From contig JBHGNT010000020.1 of assembly GCA_043228905.1 (NCBI GenBank), positions 3,410,001 through 3,474,000 of the forward strand: 64,000 nt of DNA, in the 5' to 3' direction. Source of the DNA: Azolla caroliniana (Eukaryota; Polypodiophyta). Shown piece by piece: positions 1 through 10,818 of this stretch (its first letter is position 1; each line of letters starts with the position of its first letter). The notes below the pieces were generated by a model, which saw only the letters and a program-made list of their open reading frames with translations, ran no database searches and had not been told where the DNA came from. Both the position numbers and the translations under genes were made by a program.

Positions 1-1760
1 GTTCGCATTGCCGGTGGCTTGAAGGGACCGACAAAGTCCAAACCCCACTTTTGAAACGGTTCCAAAGGCAAGACCGGGTGGTGTGGCATCCAGGCCTGCT
101 CCGTGGGTTGGCCCAGTCGTTGACACAAATCGCATTCTCTGCTATACTTCACGGCATCTTTTAGGGTGGTGGGCCACCACAGTCCACTCTGCCATATTTT
201 CCGAGCGGTTGCGTCGCCAGCAATTCCACAGTGGGCTTCCCTGAGGATTAAATCCTTCTCATCGCTCCACACTGCTCGTCTCCAGATGCCATCTGCCCCC
301 TTGTGATAGAGGGTGTCTCCAACCAAGCAGAAATGTCTGCTTCTTACTGCTACCCTTTTCCTTTCATCGCGGTCCATGTTCTCCGGGGGTACTCCGGTGC
401 TCAGGAACTGATGCATCTCAGTTAGCCACGTGTCTTCATCGGCTACCGTTGCATCCGTTGCCGGTTTCGTCGTGATCCGGAACAACTCGGCGTCGGGGAA
501 CTCATCCTGGACGCCGTCCCCTGCTTCTCCGGATTCGAGTCTGCTTAGGTAGTCCGCTACCGCATGCTGCGCCCCGGGTCGGTGGAAAATGTCGAATTCA
601 AATTCCTGTAACAACAGTGTCCATCGTGCAATTTTTCCTGTCAGGGATGCCTTCGAGACCAGGTAGAGTAGTGCCGAATGGTCGAAATGGAAGGAAAACT
701 TCCTTCCGAGAAGATAGTGCCTGTACTTTGTGACACTATACACCATTCCCAATGCCTCGCGTTCCGTCGTAGAGTAGTTCCGTTCGGCTTTTGAGAGTTT
801 CCGGTTTGCGTTGTACACCGGTCGGTACCATTTCGGCTCCGTGAGTTGCATCAGAACGCTGCCGATTGCTACGTCCGACGCGTCGACGAAGACGTGAAAG
901 CTTTTACTCCAATCCGGCGGTTGCACCACCGGAGCTTGCGACAGCATAACCTTCAACGCTTGGTAGGCTTCCTCCTCCGTCTCCGCCCATAGGAAGGGTA
1001 CCCTGTGTACGGCGGTATGTAATGGTGTAGCGAAGTGTGCGAGGTGCCGTATCATCCGGATATGCCACCTTATTTGGCCCAGGAACCGGCTTAAAGCCTT
1101 TGCGTTATTTGGTGCTGGTGCCTCGAGAATCGCCTTGACTTTATCCGGATCTACCGCGATTCCTTCCTTACTCACCACATGCCCTAGTAAGTTGCCGCTT
1201 GCCACTCCAAAGACGCACTTGGCCGGGTTCAGACTTAACCGGTACTCGCAGCACTTCTCCAAGCACAGTCGGAGGTGATCGAGATGCTCTCCGTGCCGGC
1301 TGTAGACCGCGAAATCGTCAAGGAAGACCTGCATAAAACCGGGGATATATTCCCCGAAAATTTCCATTATTATCCTTTGAAAGGTCGTTGGAGCCGTCTT
1401 TAGTCCGAACATCATCACGACCGCGACGAACACTCCCCATTCCATAACGAACGTTGTCTTCTCCTGGTCGGCCGGGTTCATTCGTATTTGGTTGTAGCCG
1501 CTAAATCCATCCAGGAAGCTGTAAACTTCGTGGCCGGCTACCGCATCTAACACCCCGTCCGTAAATGGTAGTGGAAACGCATCGGTCACTGTTGCGGCAT
1601 TTAGTTTTCGGTAGTCCACGCATACCCGGATTTTGCCGTTCTTTTTCGGGACCACCACTATCGGACTCAGCCAGGTTGCCTGCTTGACTGGTCGGATAGA
1701 TCCGACCCGGAGGAGCTTATCAATCTCCTCCTTCACCTTCGCCGCATAATTCGGATTCAT
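1..1760 (-). pseudogene. Gy1 pol: reverse transcriptase, RNase H, start of integrase
   Basis: Open frame of about 586 codons that continues off the left edge. It begins right after the TAG at 1761-1763 and is in frame with the protease-bearing ORF before it. RT motifs read CVDYRKLN, then FLDGFSGYNQI and the catalytic VFLDDFAVY (about 1290-1330). RNase H reads FHVFVDASD then YSTTEREALG. The integrase zinc finger (H, H, C-x2-C in CDLCQRLG) lies near 110-230, and the core starts with WGLDFVGP near 20-40. The product would copy and integrate the element. It lacks its own start because gag-pol is one polyprotein; the upstream stop makes it a pseudogene unless read through. Confidence 0.88.
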
Positions 1761-2993
1761 CTAGTACCTGCGTTGAGCGATCGGTTTCGCGTCCGTACTT
1801 AGGTGAATTTGGTGCTGATAGAGCTGGGGGTCCAGCCCTCGCATGTCTTCGTACGACCACGCGAACACATCCTTGAAGTCTGTTAATAATGATATCATTG
1901 CCTTCTTTTCTTCCTTCGGCAATTCCTTTGCGACATTTACCGGTCGGGGCTTGTCTGTTGTGCCGAGGTCCACCTCCTCTAGTTGGGATGCTTTTACCCT
2001 CTGGGATATCGTCATTTCCCTCTCTAGGGATTCCTGCGCTTGTCGCAGTTCCCGGATCGCCGCTTGGTCCGGTTCGTTCGGCGTCGTAATGTACGGTTCT
2101 ACTGCCGCCGTGATATCCACCTCAAATAGTGGGACAATTCGTGGGTGTTCCTCGAGGTACCGCTCGACTTCCTCGTCCGGTAATCCCTCCAACATGTTGA
2201 TGCTTTCCGCATACAATGGAGTTGCTTCCTTACTGGTGATCACCCGTGGTTGCGTCGTTACTCGTACCTTTGTTTTCCCTCGCCGGAATGTGATCATGTT
2301 CTTTTGCCAGTTCTGCTTGATATGCGCCGTTCGCAGCCATGGTCGTCCTAGCAGTAGGGGGTACGCGCCTTGTACATTCAGCTGCAGCACCACGGCCGAT
2401 ATCCGGAATACGTGGCCTCCGATCGTTACTTCCAATTCCCGGATAAGCCCGGTCGGTCGGACTGAGCTGGTATTCGCCATGCGTAACCAGAAGGGGCATG
2501 GTTCCCATTCCCGGATGCCCAGGTTATCGCATGTCTGTCGGCTAATGACATTTACCCTGGAGCCTCCGTCAATAATCGTTCCAACAATTTCCTTTCCTTT
2601 CACGATTGCCGTGATCGCCGGGCTACTTGTATCGACCACCGCTGGTCCTTCCTCCGGGTTGGAGAAGAATGCCGGTGTTGGCGTCGGCTTCGGTTTGCTC
2701 ACGGATGCCTGTAAGTCTGCCGTAAACCGTGGCACCAACTGTAGTAGCCATGCTAACGGCAGCATGATTTGACAGTCCTGTAGCGCTTGCCACGTCGGGT
2801 TTTCTCCTGGCTGTATGATTTCTTCGTCTTTTGGCATATTTTGGTCTCTTACTTCTGCCGCATTCTGTTCATTGGCCTCCTTGATCCATTGCGCCGCTTG
2901 TTTTCTGATTGCCTCCTGGGCTTCCCACTCGGCGGTCTTTCCCTTTGACCGGGTTGTGACCTGCTGTACTTCTGTTATTTCGGCTGTAACCAT
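1761..2993 (-). pseudogene. Gy1 retropepsin-type protease and linker to RT
   Basis: A 410-codon open stretch in the same frame as the gag upstream and RT downstream. The protease active site appears as IIDGGSRVNVIS, where D-G-G stands for the usual D-S/T-G, followed by the conserved LLGRPWL block about 75 residues later. The C-terminal part (DVFAWSYEDMRGL, then DAKPIAQRRY) is the linker that runs into RT in plant gypsy elements. The frame ends in TAG immediately before the codons that start the RT ORF. The upstream edge is another in-frame TAG near 3008. The Met at 2993 is merely the first after that stop and need not be used. Confidence 0.82.
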
Positions 2994-3755
2994 GTTGACT
3001 GCCGGCTACTTGTCATTGGTTTTGCTTGGGCATTGGTTACTATAATGGCCTTCCTTACGGCAGTAATAACAGTACACCTTGTGACTGTTGCTCGTTTCTC
3101 CTTTGTCCCCGGTTTGGAGGGTGGGTATGCTTCGGCGGTCGTCTTCGGTTTTTCGGTTATCCGGTACCGATACCGGGTTGTCATTCCTTGCTGCCTCCCG
3201 ACGTTCCCCTCTTCGGAAAAATCCACACTTCTGATTCCTTCGGAAATTTCGGTTCCCTTGTCGCCTCTCTTCTCTGCGTTGTTCGTATTACGGGGATTCG
3301 TCTCGGTCGTACCGGTCCCGGGGGTAGCTATCTCTGCGTTTCTCCTCTCGGTCATAGTTATCGCGTCTTCTATCAGCGTATCTGTGACCGCATTCGCGTT
3401 GGTAGCGGTCGTCTCTCCGGAATCGATCCTCATCCGGGTTCTGATTGCGCGGTTCTATGTGTCGAACCGGTGCTGCCTGCCGATTTAACAGGTTCTATTC
3501 GCATCGGTCCGTTGTATGGGCTCGAGAGTTGCAGATCATACATTGTGTCCGCAGGGTGCAGTCTACTGTTGAGTGGCCCGAATTTAGGCATGTTGTGCAT
3601 TGTAAGGCCTGTCGGAACCTCAGGTCTTCCTCCTTCAGAAGTGCCCGGTGTAACATCCCCATCGACAAGAAGGAGCTAGTCTTGTCCATTTCTAAGACCC
3701 GATCAATAACTTGGTCCATTGTGCTGGTGTGGAAATCAAGGACTCCGCACATTGT
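2994..3755 (-). pseudogene. Gy1 gag C-terminus with three CCHC zinc knuckles
   Basis: This stretch stays in the gag-pol frame. It holds two adjacent C-x2-C-x4-H-x4-C knuckles (CTTCLNSGHSTVDC and CMICNSRAHTTDRC, about 3500-3600) and a third (CYYCRKEGHYSNQC, about 3030-3070). Between them is an Arg/Asp/Glu-rich basic segment typical of nucleocapsid. Stops interrupt it at 3495-3497, near 3290 and near 3008; the first two are TAA where CAA (Gln) would fit, which suits C-to-T decay. Long plus-strand ORFs over the same bases are shadows of this biased composition. Confidence 0.75.
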
Positions 3756-4859
3756 TCAAAGTGGCTCTTTCAGCGCGGCCAAAAAGACTGCTTTGGCTTC
3801 GTCTTTGGGTGGTGCTCTCGTCAGTTGGCTGTGCAGGGTCTGAAACCGAATGATGAATTGTGGCACAATCTCGTTCTCTTCCTGCCGGGTGGTGTAGAAC
3901 TGCCCGACCAATTCCCTTTGCTCAACTTGTCTGTGAAAAAGCCTGAGGAATTTGGCCTTCAAGGCATCGAATGTGGCAAAGCTGCCCGGTAAGTGCTTTG
4001 CATGCCATCGGGCCGCCGGTCCTTCTAAGGTCATGCCGAATTCGGCGACTTTGGATCGTTCGGCTTCGGGCTCCGTCAGTCTTTGGGAGACATGGTTGGC
4101 TTCCCATGTTTGGAGGAATGCGTACACGTGTGCCTCCGCGTCGGGCTCATCCCGGTACTTTGGGTATGGGTACGGCATCGTGTCGTCCAACTGACTCTCC
4201 TGCTTTCTCCGCTCTCTGTCCGCTGTTGGCGTCGGTGTGAGAACCTTTGGTTCCTCCGTGGTTGGTGCCGGTATCCGCTCCTTCAGTTCCTCCGCGGGTG
4301 TTGCCGGTGTCCGCTCCTTCGGTTCCTTCGCGGGTGTAGTCGGTATCCCGTCAGCCTCCCTCGGCGATTGCCGGTCACCGAACTCCAAGGTTATTTCTTC
4401 CTCTGGCTCCGGTGTTACTGAGTCTTCCGACCCCTCTTCCCCCGGGTCGTTTGGTGTGTCGTGGCTGCTTTTATACCGGGACGCAACGCTTCCGTCGCTT
4501 TCCGACTCCGCCTCAAGTGTTGCGAATGCTTCCGAGTCCCCGTCGCCCCCGGCGAGCGTCTGTAGTATCGTTTCCGCCTCTTGCAGGCTTGTTATGCTAC
4601 TGCCTTCGTCGGGGACTTGCAGAACCCGGAACTGCAGTGCTTCTTCTGCGACTCTCCGAAGAGTTTTGGAGAATGACCGATCCCGCCGGATCTCGTCGAC
4701 GGCTTGCTGCAGGGCTTCCCGTCGTTGCTCGCGTTCGGTGTATCGTCTCCCTCGTTCGGTGATGTGGTCGTCGTTTGGTCTATACATCCATCCCCCGGTT
4801 GTCCTTTGCACTTTGCAGGAATCGTGGTCGCCAGGACTAACAGGTACTTCAATGCTCAT
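3756..4859 (-). pseudogene. Gy1 gag capsid region, N-terminus fused to a copia LTR
   Basis: Retrotransposon gag domain: PYPKYRDEPDAEAHVYAFL, then GPAARWHAKHLPGSF and QRELVGQFYTTRQEENE. A Thr/Pro/Glu-rich low-complexity stretch with repeats of the type KERTPATPAEEL precedes the domain. The frame ends at an in-frame TGA (3756-3758) and continues beyond it. The first codons of the longest ORF (MSIEVPVSP, 4834-4859) are not gag: they read through the copia LTR fragment next door, whose relatives at 38030-38070 carry the same bases. A Met at 4785-4787 (MYRPNDDH) is the more likely original start, or one now lost. Confidence 0.82.
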
Positions 4860-5028
4860 AAATGAGTTGCTGACACTGATTCCTAAAATATTCCTATTAC
4901 TAAGAATAGGAGTATACGCCCTTATGGCCCATTGACCTGTCCGTCGGTCAGCCCAACTGTCGACTTCTTCAGTCGACCGACCTATTGGCCTTTAGTCGTT
5001 TGACTCATGTTGAGCTTATCTCTCAACA
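4834..5028 (-). mobile_element. Truncated 3' LTR of copia element Co1
   Basis: On the minus strand this begins TGTTGAGAGATAAGCTCAAC at 5028, directly after a purine-rich tract (CTTGAGGGGGAC) that fits a polypurine tract. It contains the stretch TGAGCATTGAAGTACCTG also found in the LTRs at 37832-38251 and 38866-39287, so all three belong to one copia LTR family. It stops at 4834, where Gy1 sequence starts, so U3/R/U5 are incomplete. Confidence 0.75.
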
Positions 5029-6185
5029 GTCCCCCTCAAGCTCAACTTGAGGTTCTTCATCAGCTCCAGCTGATCCACCGCTCCAACATGTCCTAGCTAC
5101 TTGCCTTCTTGCCCACGCTCCACGACCCATCTAGTCCCGCGCTCCTCAACTTGACAGATCTTAAGGCCCTCGATGGCCTTCTTCTTGCCTCTGCAACTTT
5201 GGCGCCCCTTGATCCGTCGGCTCTCTCCTTCGCATCATCTTCAGTTTCCTTCTCGTTCATTTGGCCTTTACGTGATTCGGCTCGTCCAAATCACTCCTCT
5301 TGTCCGAATCGGTTGTCTCGGATTCATCTTCATCGCTAACTAAATCGGTAGACGAATCAGTTGTCTCTGATTCGTCTTTTGTTCGGCCTTTGACACTCTC
5401 AGCCCAAGTCTTCACGACTTCCTTCTCTTTTCCTGCTCCCCCTTGTTTGGTTGGTCTTCCCTTAGCCAATTTTCTCCCTGACATCCTCTTGTCGAATTCG
5501 GCTTGTCTAATTGATCCTACTCTCCCCCTCAAGTTCGGCACGTTGACATTCTGTAGACCAAGCATACTTGAGAAATGTTGCAACTTATCGAGTTCGAGAG
5601 GTTTGGTGAAGGTGTCGGCTAACTGCTGATGAGTTGGAACATATTGCAGTTCCACTTCACTAGAGAGGACATGCTCGCACACAAAGTGGTACTGCACTTC
5701 TATGTGCTTTGTCCGAGAGTGAAGACGGGGTTCTTGGCTAAAACTTTGCGTTCCAGGCTTGGGGGGCTTGTTTCAGTCTGTAGATGGATTTCTTCAGCCA
5801 ACAATCTGCCGATGTGTTCAATTCGGCTACAGATCCGAGGAGTTGTACCATGTACACCTATTCCTCAAGCTCTCCTTGTAGGAACACATTCTTTACATCC
5901 ATCTGATGTAGATGTCACCCCTTTGCCATTGTTATAGCCAACAACATATACACAGTCGTCATCTTCACGACCGGCGTGAATATCTCATCGTAATCAATGT
6001 CGTGTACCTACGTGTAGCCCTTGGCCACCAATCGGGCCTTGTACCTATTGATCGAGCTATCAGCGTTGTATTTTACCTTATACACCCACTTGCATCTGAT
6101 CGGCTTTACTCCTTTGGGGGCATCAACCACGTCCTAGATGTCATTTTCAGCCAATGCATGCATTTTTTCCTCCATGGCCGCGTTG
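5029..6185 (-). pseudogene. Co1 copia pol remnant (RT start, RNase H end)
   Basis: Minus-strand copia pol with a large internal deletion. From about 6180 down to 5830 it reads the RT N-terminus ([20 protein letters not shown], then DYDEIFTPVVKMTTV and HQMDVKNVFLQGELEE), broken by several in-frame stops. Near 5760 (RLKQAPQAWNAKF) it jumps to the RNase H end (HFVCEHVLSSEVELQYVPTH, then LADTFTKPLE), losing the catalytic YVDD region. The tail down to 5257 is Ser/Asp/Glu-rich and ends near the polypurine tract at 5029. Non-functional; family assignment is firm. Confidence 0.82.
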
Positions 6186-6189
6186 GTCG

Positions 6190-6569
6190 CCTCGGACGAT
6201 CAAGTGGGAAAGGACGAAGCGGAAAAAGACAAGCGGATGGTTACGGCCGAGTAAAGAAGATGGGTGGGGGCCGAAAAGCAGTAAAGAAGAGAAAACTTAA
6301 AACGGCTAGGAAATTCATGAGGGACAACAATTCATGCTCTGTGCGTAACCACCCATGACCCTATATAAAGGGCATGGAGAACCTGTAACAAATCTAATCG
6401 AAGTTTTTGTATAAAGAAATTTTGAATATAGAATCTGTTTTCCTATTTGTTGTGTCTCTATTCTATGTTGAGCTTTATCTATGTCGAGTCCACATACTCT
6501 ATGTAAAGCATGTACGAGTCCATTGTAGCTATCTTCGTAAACCTCCACAGTTTCAATGATCGAGATACC
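6190..6569 (+). mobile_element. LTR-like promoter fragment
   Basis: No protein can be read. A TATA box (CTATATAAAGGGCATGG, about 6360) lies in a context like the minus-strand LTR at 56061-56458, which also has TATATAAAGGGCAT. The piece ends exactly where the next LTR begins with TGTTAGGAA. Likely the remains of an older LTR into or beside which the next element inserted. The boundaries are uncertain. Confidence 0.45.
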
Positions 6570-7386
6570 TGTTAGGAAACAGGTCCCTCCGGATGGGAAG
6601 CGAAAAGAACAGTGATGATGAGCAAACTCGGCCAAGGCCGATAGGCCGAGGCCGAATCCGGATGAGGAGTACCTGGCAACGGAACACCCGGTGAGAACCG
6701 GATGAGGAGTACCCGGCAACGGAAGACCCGGTGAGAACCGGATGACGTGTGCCCGGCAAGCGCCGGATGATGCAGGCCCGGTGAGGAGTGCTCACTGGAT
6801 GAAGGGACATATTCGTAAATATGTTTTCTGAGAGTCCATCGTGGCTATATTTGTAAATAGCCAAAAAGTCATATTAGTATAAATATGACTTAGGGCAAAC
6901 TTAGTGTGTGCTGTTGTTGTTTTTAGTCATTCTTTTTGGCACAAGATTAGAGCGCAACAGTGTACAAAGAGAGAGAGAGAGAGAGAGAAAGAGACGAAGA
7001 GTTCGTATATCTGTTGTAATCGCCGCCTGTGGCGAAGACAGTGAACAAGAGGTCGTTGCCTTTGTATATTGTTACATAGTGATAGTTAGCAGTCAGTGGA
7101 CTGCCGTGGTTTTTCCCGTGTTTGGGTTTTCCACGTAAACATCCTGTGTACTCTTCTCTCCATTGTGTCGTGCATTCATTCCCGTTTTCTGTGTTTGATT
7201 CTAAGCTTGGTTGTGGCCGAGCGTTGTTCATCGGGAGCGTGTAGTGCTTGACAATACCTAGCACAATTCTTGTTCACAGTAACCTAGGCTACGAGTAAGC
7301 CCCTTCACACTCCCCTAACCACGATACCCTTGAGCCGAACCCCAAGGACTGAAGATTCGGCACCGTGTTATCCTAAGCCGGTAACA
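6570..7386 (+). mobile_element. 5' LTR of coiled-coil element CC1
   Basis: Starts TGTTAGGAAACAGG and ends near GGTAACA at 7386. A related start (TGTTAGGAATTCGG, then CCCTCCGGATGGGA) is seen on the minus strand at about 50250-50292. It holds a TATA box (AGTATAAATATGAC, about 6878), a GA microsatellite (about 6967-6990) and a tandem repeat. Downstream, TGGCACACATGGTGGGAC resembles the TGGCGCCCACCGTGGGG leader common after plant gypsy LTRs. The 3' limit is inferred from that leader. Confidence 0.6.
6656..6790 (+). repeat. About 40-bp tandem repeats in LTR U3
   Basis: Two near-identical 40-bp units (6656-6695 and 6696-6735) built on CCGGATGAGGAGTACC-GGCAACGG-ACCCGGTGAGA, followed by shorter degenerate copies to about 6790. 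They lie upstream of the LTR TATA box, where many plant LTRs carry enhancer-like repeats. Confidence 0.75.
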
Positions 7387-7530
7387 CTTTTGGCACACAT
7401 GGTGGGACACAACGTCAATTTGATTTGCGGATCATGGCATTCATAATAGTTTCCACATTGATTTGCGTCGTGATTTCGTGGGAGTTGGGGTGAGGCGGTG
7501 CTTCTGCCACTTTGATATACCTGCTAGCTC

Positions 7531-7812
7531 GTGGTCATGGAGCCACCGTCGCAGACTAGGGGAGACGTTGATGGTCATAGTTGTCTCAACGTCGGGTTGG
7601 GCAAGATTGGCCATATGAGGAATGTTGACGAAGGTCGTGGCAGAATTGAGCTTCCTCCATTGAATATTGCCTTAGTTGAAGTCCAGAGGGAGCTAGCCAC
7701 AGTACGGGTAGGAGTCAAGGATATGGTCACGAAAATCAAAAGCACAAAGAAGGCTGAAAAATACGCCAAACAACAACTAGAAGAGGCCCAGAAGACTATC
7801 GCAGACTTGTAG
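7531..7812 (+). pseudogene. CC1 coiled-coil Gag-like protein, N-terminal part
   Basis: Open frame ending where copia Co2 inserted. Its second half (RIELPPLNIALVEVQRELAT, followed by a Lys/Gln/Glu-rich helix) matches the CC2 protein near 57850-58000 (RIELPLLTATLVEVHRELKR). Removing Co2 and one copy of its 5-bp target duplication restores ADLEHLLRVATT in the same frame at 11887 onward, so the two pieces are one gene. Position after an LTR and leader suggests a Gag or Gag-like structural protein. No zinc knuckle or known domain is recognised. Function unknown. Confidence 0.6.
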
Positions 7813-8154
7813 TGTTGAATACGGGCTTCTAATGGACGTATTCACACCGTCTCTTTTTTTTGTACACACTAGGCTTAGGATATTTATGTAAATAGTGAGA
7901 AGGGAAATTGCCCTAAGTCAGTAAGTATATAAATTGACTTTGTAACCCAGTTAATGGTGGTTGCTCATTTTGTAAAAGTTGAAATAAACTTCGTTGACAT
8001 TGTGCCTACTTGTCTTTGATTCTCTCTCTTGCGTACTAGTTGTTTTATTGTTTGACTCTTTCTTGCCATCAAAGTTATGATCTTGCATCCATTTACGATT
8101 TTATCCTAGAAGAGTGTTGATCTTGTTCCGCATTAGAAGACGACGTTCCCAACA
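7813..8154 (+). repeat. Co2 5' LTR
   Basis: 342 bp, TG...CA ends. TATA-like AGTATATAAATTG near 7923. Followed by a 2-base gap and the primer site at 8157. Confidence 0.92.
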
Positions 8155-8156
8155 TC

Positions 8157-8170
8157 TGGTATCAGAGCTT
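8157..8170 (+). promoter_or_regulatory. Co2 primer binding site, initiator-Met tRNA type
   Basis: TGGTATCAGAGCTT lies two bases after the 5' LTR. It is the standard complement of the 3' end of initiator methionine tRNA used by most plant copia elements. Confidence 0.93.
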
Positions 8171-8816
8171 GGTCGTCTATTTGATTATGTTGCCGCCTTC
8201 TATCTAGTCTCCATCGACAACTCTCGTTTGTGTATCCTAAAGATCTTAGTTGATCTCGACAGGCAACCTACAACAAGATTGTTTATGCAAAGAGAAACGT
8301 GACGAAGTTTGCACTCTATTGTTCTAGGCCACTATTGGTTATGTGATCATAGTTTCTCGGAGTGAGACTTCTATCTTGACTAGGCCAAATCATTGCTTCA
8401 CTCGGATAGGCGGAAATCGAATAGGTCATCTGACGCTTTTTCCCCTACTCACCGTAGTCACCTGAAGCAAACACGACTCCAGGGGCAACCCCAATATGTG
8501 TTTCATTCGACTGGACGACATTTGGGAGGACTAGTCGGATCTGTCCCTCTCATCGCTACAGTTAACCGAAACAGGATTGGCCTAGAGTATTGCATATAAT
8601 CCGTGTTGAGAAATTTCGAAAAAATCGAATCATCAAATCCGGGTTCAACTCGACTAAGTCAGTTGATAGTAGTCACTCCATCACAGGATTCATTGATATT
8701 CGTAATCAACACGACTTGTGTTCAACTTTGGCTAGAACGGCATCGAGTGAGCCAAGCAGTTGCACTCCATCACAGTTCGTAGCTAACTCCGGACAAAGTC
8801 TATTATACCAACACAG

Positions 8817-9770
8817 ATGGCTTCAACATCCGGCTCGTCAGAGATGAGTCTAAGGAAGTTCAATGGATCGAACTTCAACTTCTGGAAGGAGTAGATGCAA
8901 GACTATCTATATAGTCAAGGGGCAAATTGCTTGAATGGGAAAAGCTCGACAGAATCGTCCGAGCCACCATTCGGATGCACCTATCGGAGTTTGTGTACTT
9001 CACAGTGCAATCGTGTTCAACTGCCTTCCAACTATGGAAGACACTTTCAGACACTTACGAAAAGAAGGTTGCCGCCACCAAGATATACCTGATTCGGCGC
9101 CTTTACAACCTTTGGAGGAAAGAGTCTGACTCGGTCCAGGCACACCTGAACAAGTACGAAAGCTTAAGCTCCCAAATTTTGGCCCATGGGACAATTATCG
9201 AGGATGAACTAAAAGCAATGCTGCTCATGAGTAGTCTCCCTCCCTCATGGGAAACTTTCATTACAACTGTGTGCAATGCGTCAACAGCTGCCGTTAAGTA
9301 CTCCTCAGTCATGAGTGCAATTCTGACTGAAGCAACTCAGAGAAAATCGTTCGCTAACGATTCAGCCAACAACGCTTACGTAGTACAAGGTTCGACCAAC
9401 CGATCAAACAATTGTGGAAGAAGTTCTTCACGGCAGCCGAATAATTAGCAAAGTCGGAGCAAGTCCCAAGATAATCGAGTCTGCAACTACTACAAGGAAT
9501 CCGGACACATCAAAGCCGACTGTCGTGCACTCAAGGCCAAAAACGATAAGGCTCAGCGAGCCGAACAAAAGAGTGGCCGACACGAGGAGATCAACAACAT
9601 CGGCTCTTCGATCGAAGTATTGACAAACAACCCGAATATACTATCAATTGAGAACTCAATCGAATCAGAAGTTCTGCTTACGATTGAAGAATCGAGCAAG
9701 TGGCTCTTAGATTCAGGTGCATCCTTTCATGTGACTCCTCATCGATCTCAATTTCGGCAATACACGACCT
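8817..9770 (+). pseudogene. Co2 gag and protease
   Basis: Starts at ATG 8817 (MASTSGSSEMSLRKFNGSNF) in copia gag style, with a TAG ten codons later in a W-K-E-stop context and a frame change near 8925. The UBN2-type core follows (EKLDRIVRATIRMHLSE, then YEKKVAATKIYLIRRLYNL). A TAG at 9446-9448 precedes the zinc knuckle CNYYKESGHIKADC, in which the second cysteine is tyrosine. The protease site WLLDSGASFHVTPH is intact near 9700-9735. At least two stops and one shift make it non-functional. Confidence 0.85.
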
Positions 9771-9789
9771 GACATTCCAACTCAGTTCG

Positions 9790-10818
9790 GGTAGGAAATT
9801 CACAACATTGTGACATAATTGGAATCGACACGGTAGAGCTCAACCTTGCGGGTGGCTCTACATTAGTACTACGCAATGTCCGACATGTACTTGAGCTCTC
9901 ACGACCACTGATCTCAGTTGGACAATTGGATGAAGACGACATCCGTGTTGGCTTCTCATCAGGAGGGTGGACGCTCCACAAAGGGAATCTCCTGCTTGCT
10001 TGAGGACCGAAGATACACCCATTGTATCCTTTGCATGTCACACTAAGAGAGGGTGACCTATTTTTAGTTTACATTCCTATGTCATCACTCTAGCACGGAT
10101 GACTCGGAAACCTCATCAAGGCCGACATCACGCACTTATCCAGAACCAGATACATCCCTAAACTCTCCTTCTCGGGTCATCAATTCTGCGAGCATTGCCA
10201 ATACGGCAAATAGAAAACCGTGACACACCCGACATCTGCCCCGAGAGAATCGAGCCCACTCAATTTGGTCCACTCAAACGTATGTGGTCCTATGCCACAT
10301 CAATCCCTCAACAACGCTCTGTATTTCTTCAACTTCATTGACGACTCAACTCGGAAGGTGTGGGCTTATCCGATTAAAACTAAAGATCGTGTTTTCTCGA
10401 TCTTTTCCGATTGGTTCGTTATGGTTGAGAATCAGTTCGGCTGAAAACTGAAAAGCTTTCGGTCCAATAACGGGGGAGAGTTCAAATCAGAGGAATTCGT
10501 CAAATTTTGCTGACAACGCGGCATCAGACGTGAATTTACGGCACCCCACAGTTTGGAGCAGAATGGAATTGCCAAGCGAATGAATCTGACAATTCAAGAA
10601 AGGATAGTTTCCATGCTCCAACACTCCGAACTGTTGGATGGCTTCTGGGCAGAGGCCCTACTTACATCAGTACACATAATCAATATTTCGCCGAGCAGGC
10701 CTCTAGGACTTCGGATCCCTCAAGAACTATGGACTGGCAGTAAGCCGAATTACGACAAGTTGAGGATTTTCGGATGTGAGGCGTACGCCCTCATCCCGAA
10801 AGATGATCCCGAAACATA
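9790..10818 (+). pseudogene. Co2 GAG-pre-integrase and integrase
   Basis: Reads the pre-integrase stretch (VRHVLELSRPLISVGQL) and then the integrase core: FNFIDDSTRKVWAYPIKTKD, RSNNGGEFKSEEFVKFC and GIRREFTAPHSLEQNG, holding the second Asp replaced by Asn (SNN for SDN) and the Glu changed in context (NGIAKRMN for NGVAERMN). Ends with GFWAEALL and FGCEAYALIPKDDPET at a TAG. Stops at 10441 and near 10511 interrupt it. Inactive. Confidence 0.83.

Larger units (their letters stand above)
1..4833 (-). mobile_element. Ty3/gypsy element Gy1, partial, gag-PR-RT-RH-IN order
   Basis: Minus-strand gypsy element cut by the left window edge. Gag, zinc knuckles, aspartic protease, reverse transcriptase, RNase H and the start of integrase follow in that order, all in one reading frame, so the element was built as a single gag-pol polyprotein. 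The frame is now broken by stops at 3756-3758 (TGA), 3495-3497 (TAA), about 3290 (TAA), about 3008 (TAG) and 1761-1763 (TAG). No 5' LTR is visible: at 4833/4834 the element abuts a copia LTR fragment directly, so its 5' end was lost by deletion or recombination. Order and motifs are seen; the cause of the junction is inferred. Confidence 0.9.

Noticed and set aside
1843-3679. Long plus-strand ORFs opposite Gy1 gag and protease
   Set aside because: They mirror a decayed but clearly recognisable minus-strand gag-pol frame, and their proteins are low-complexity Ser/Arg/Cys-rich.
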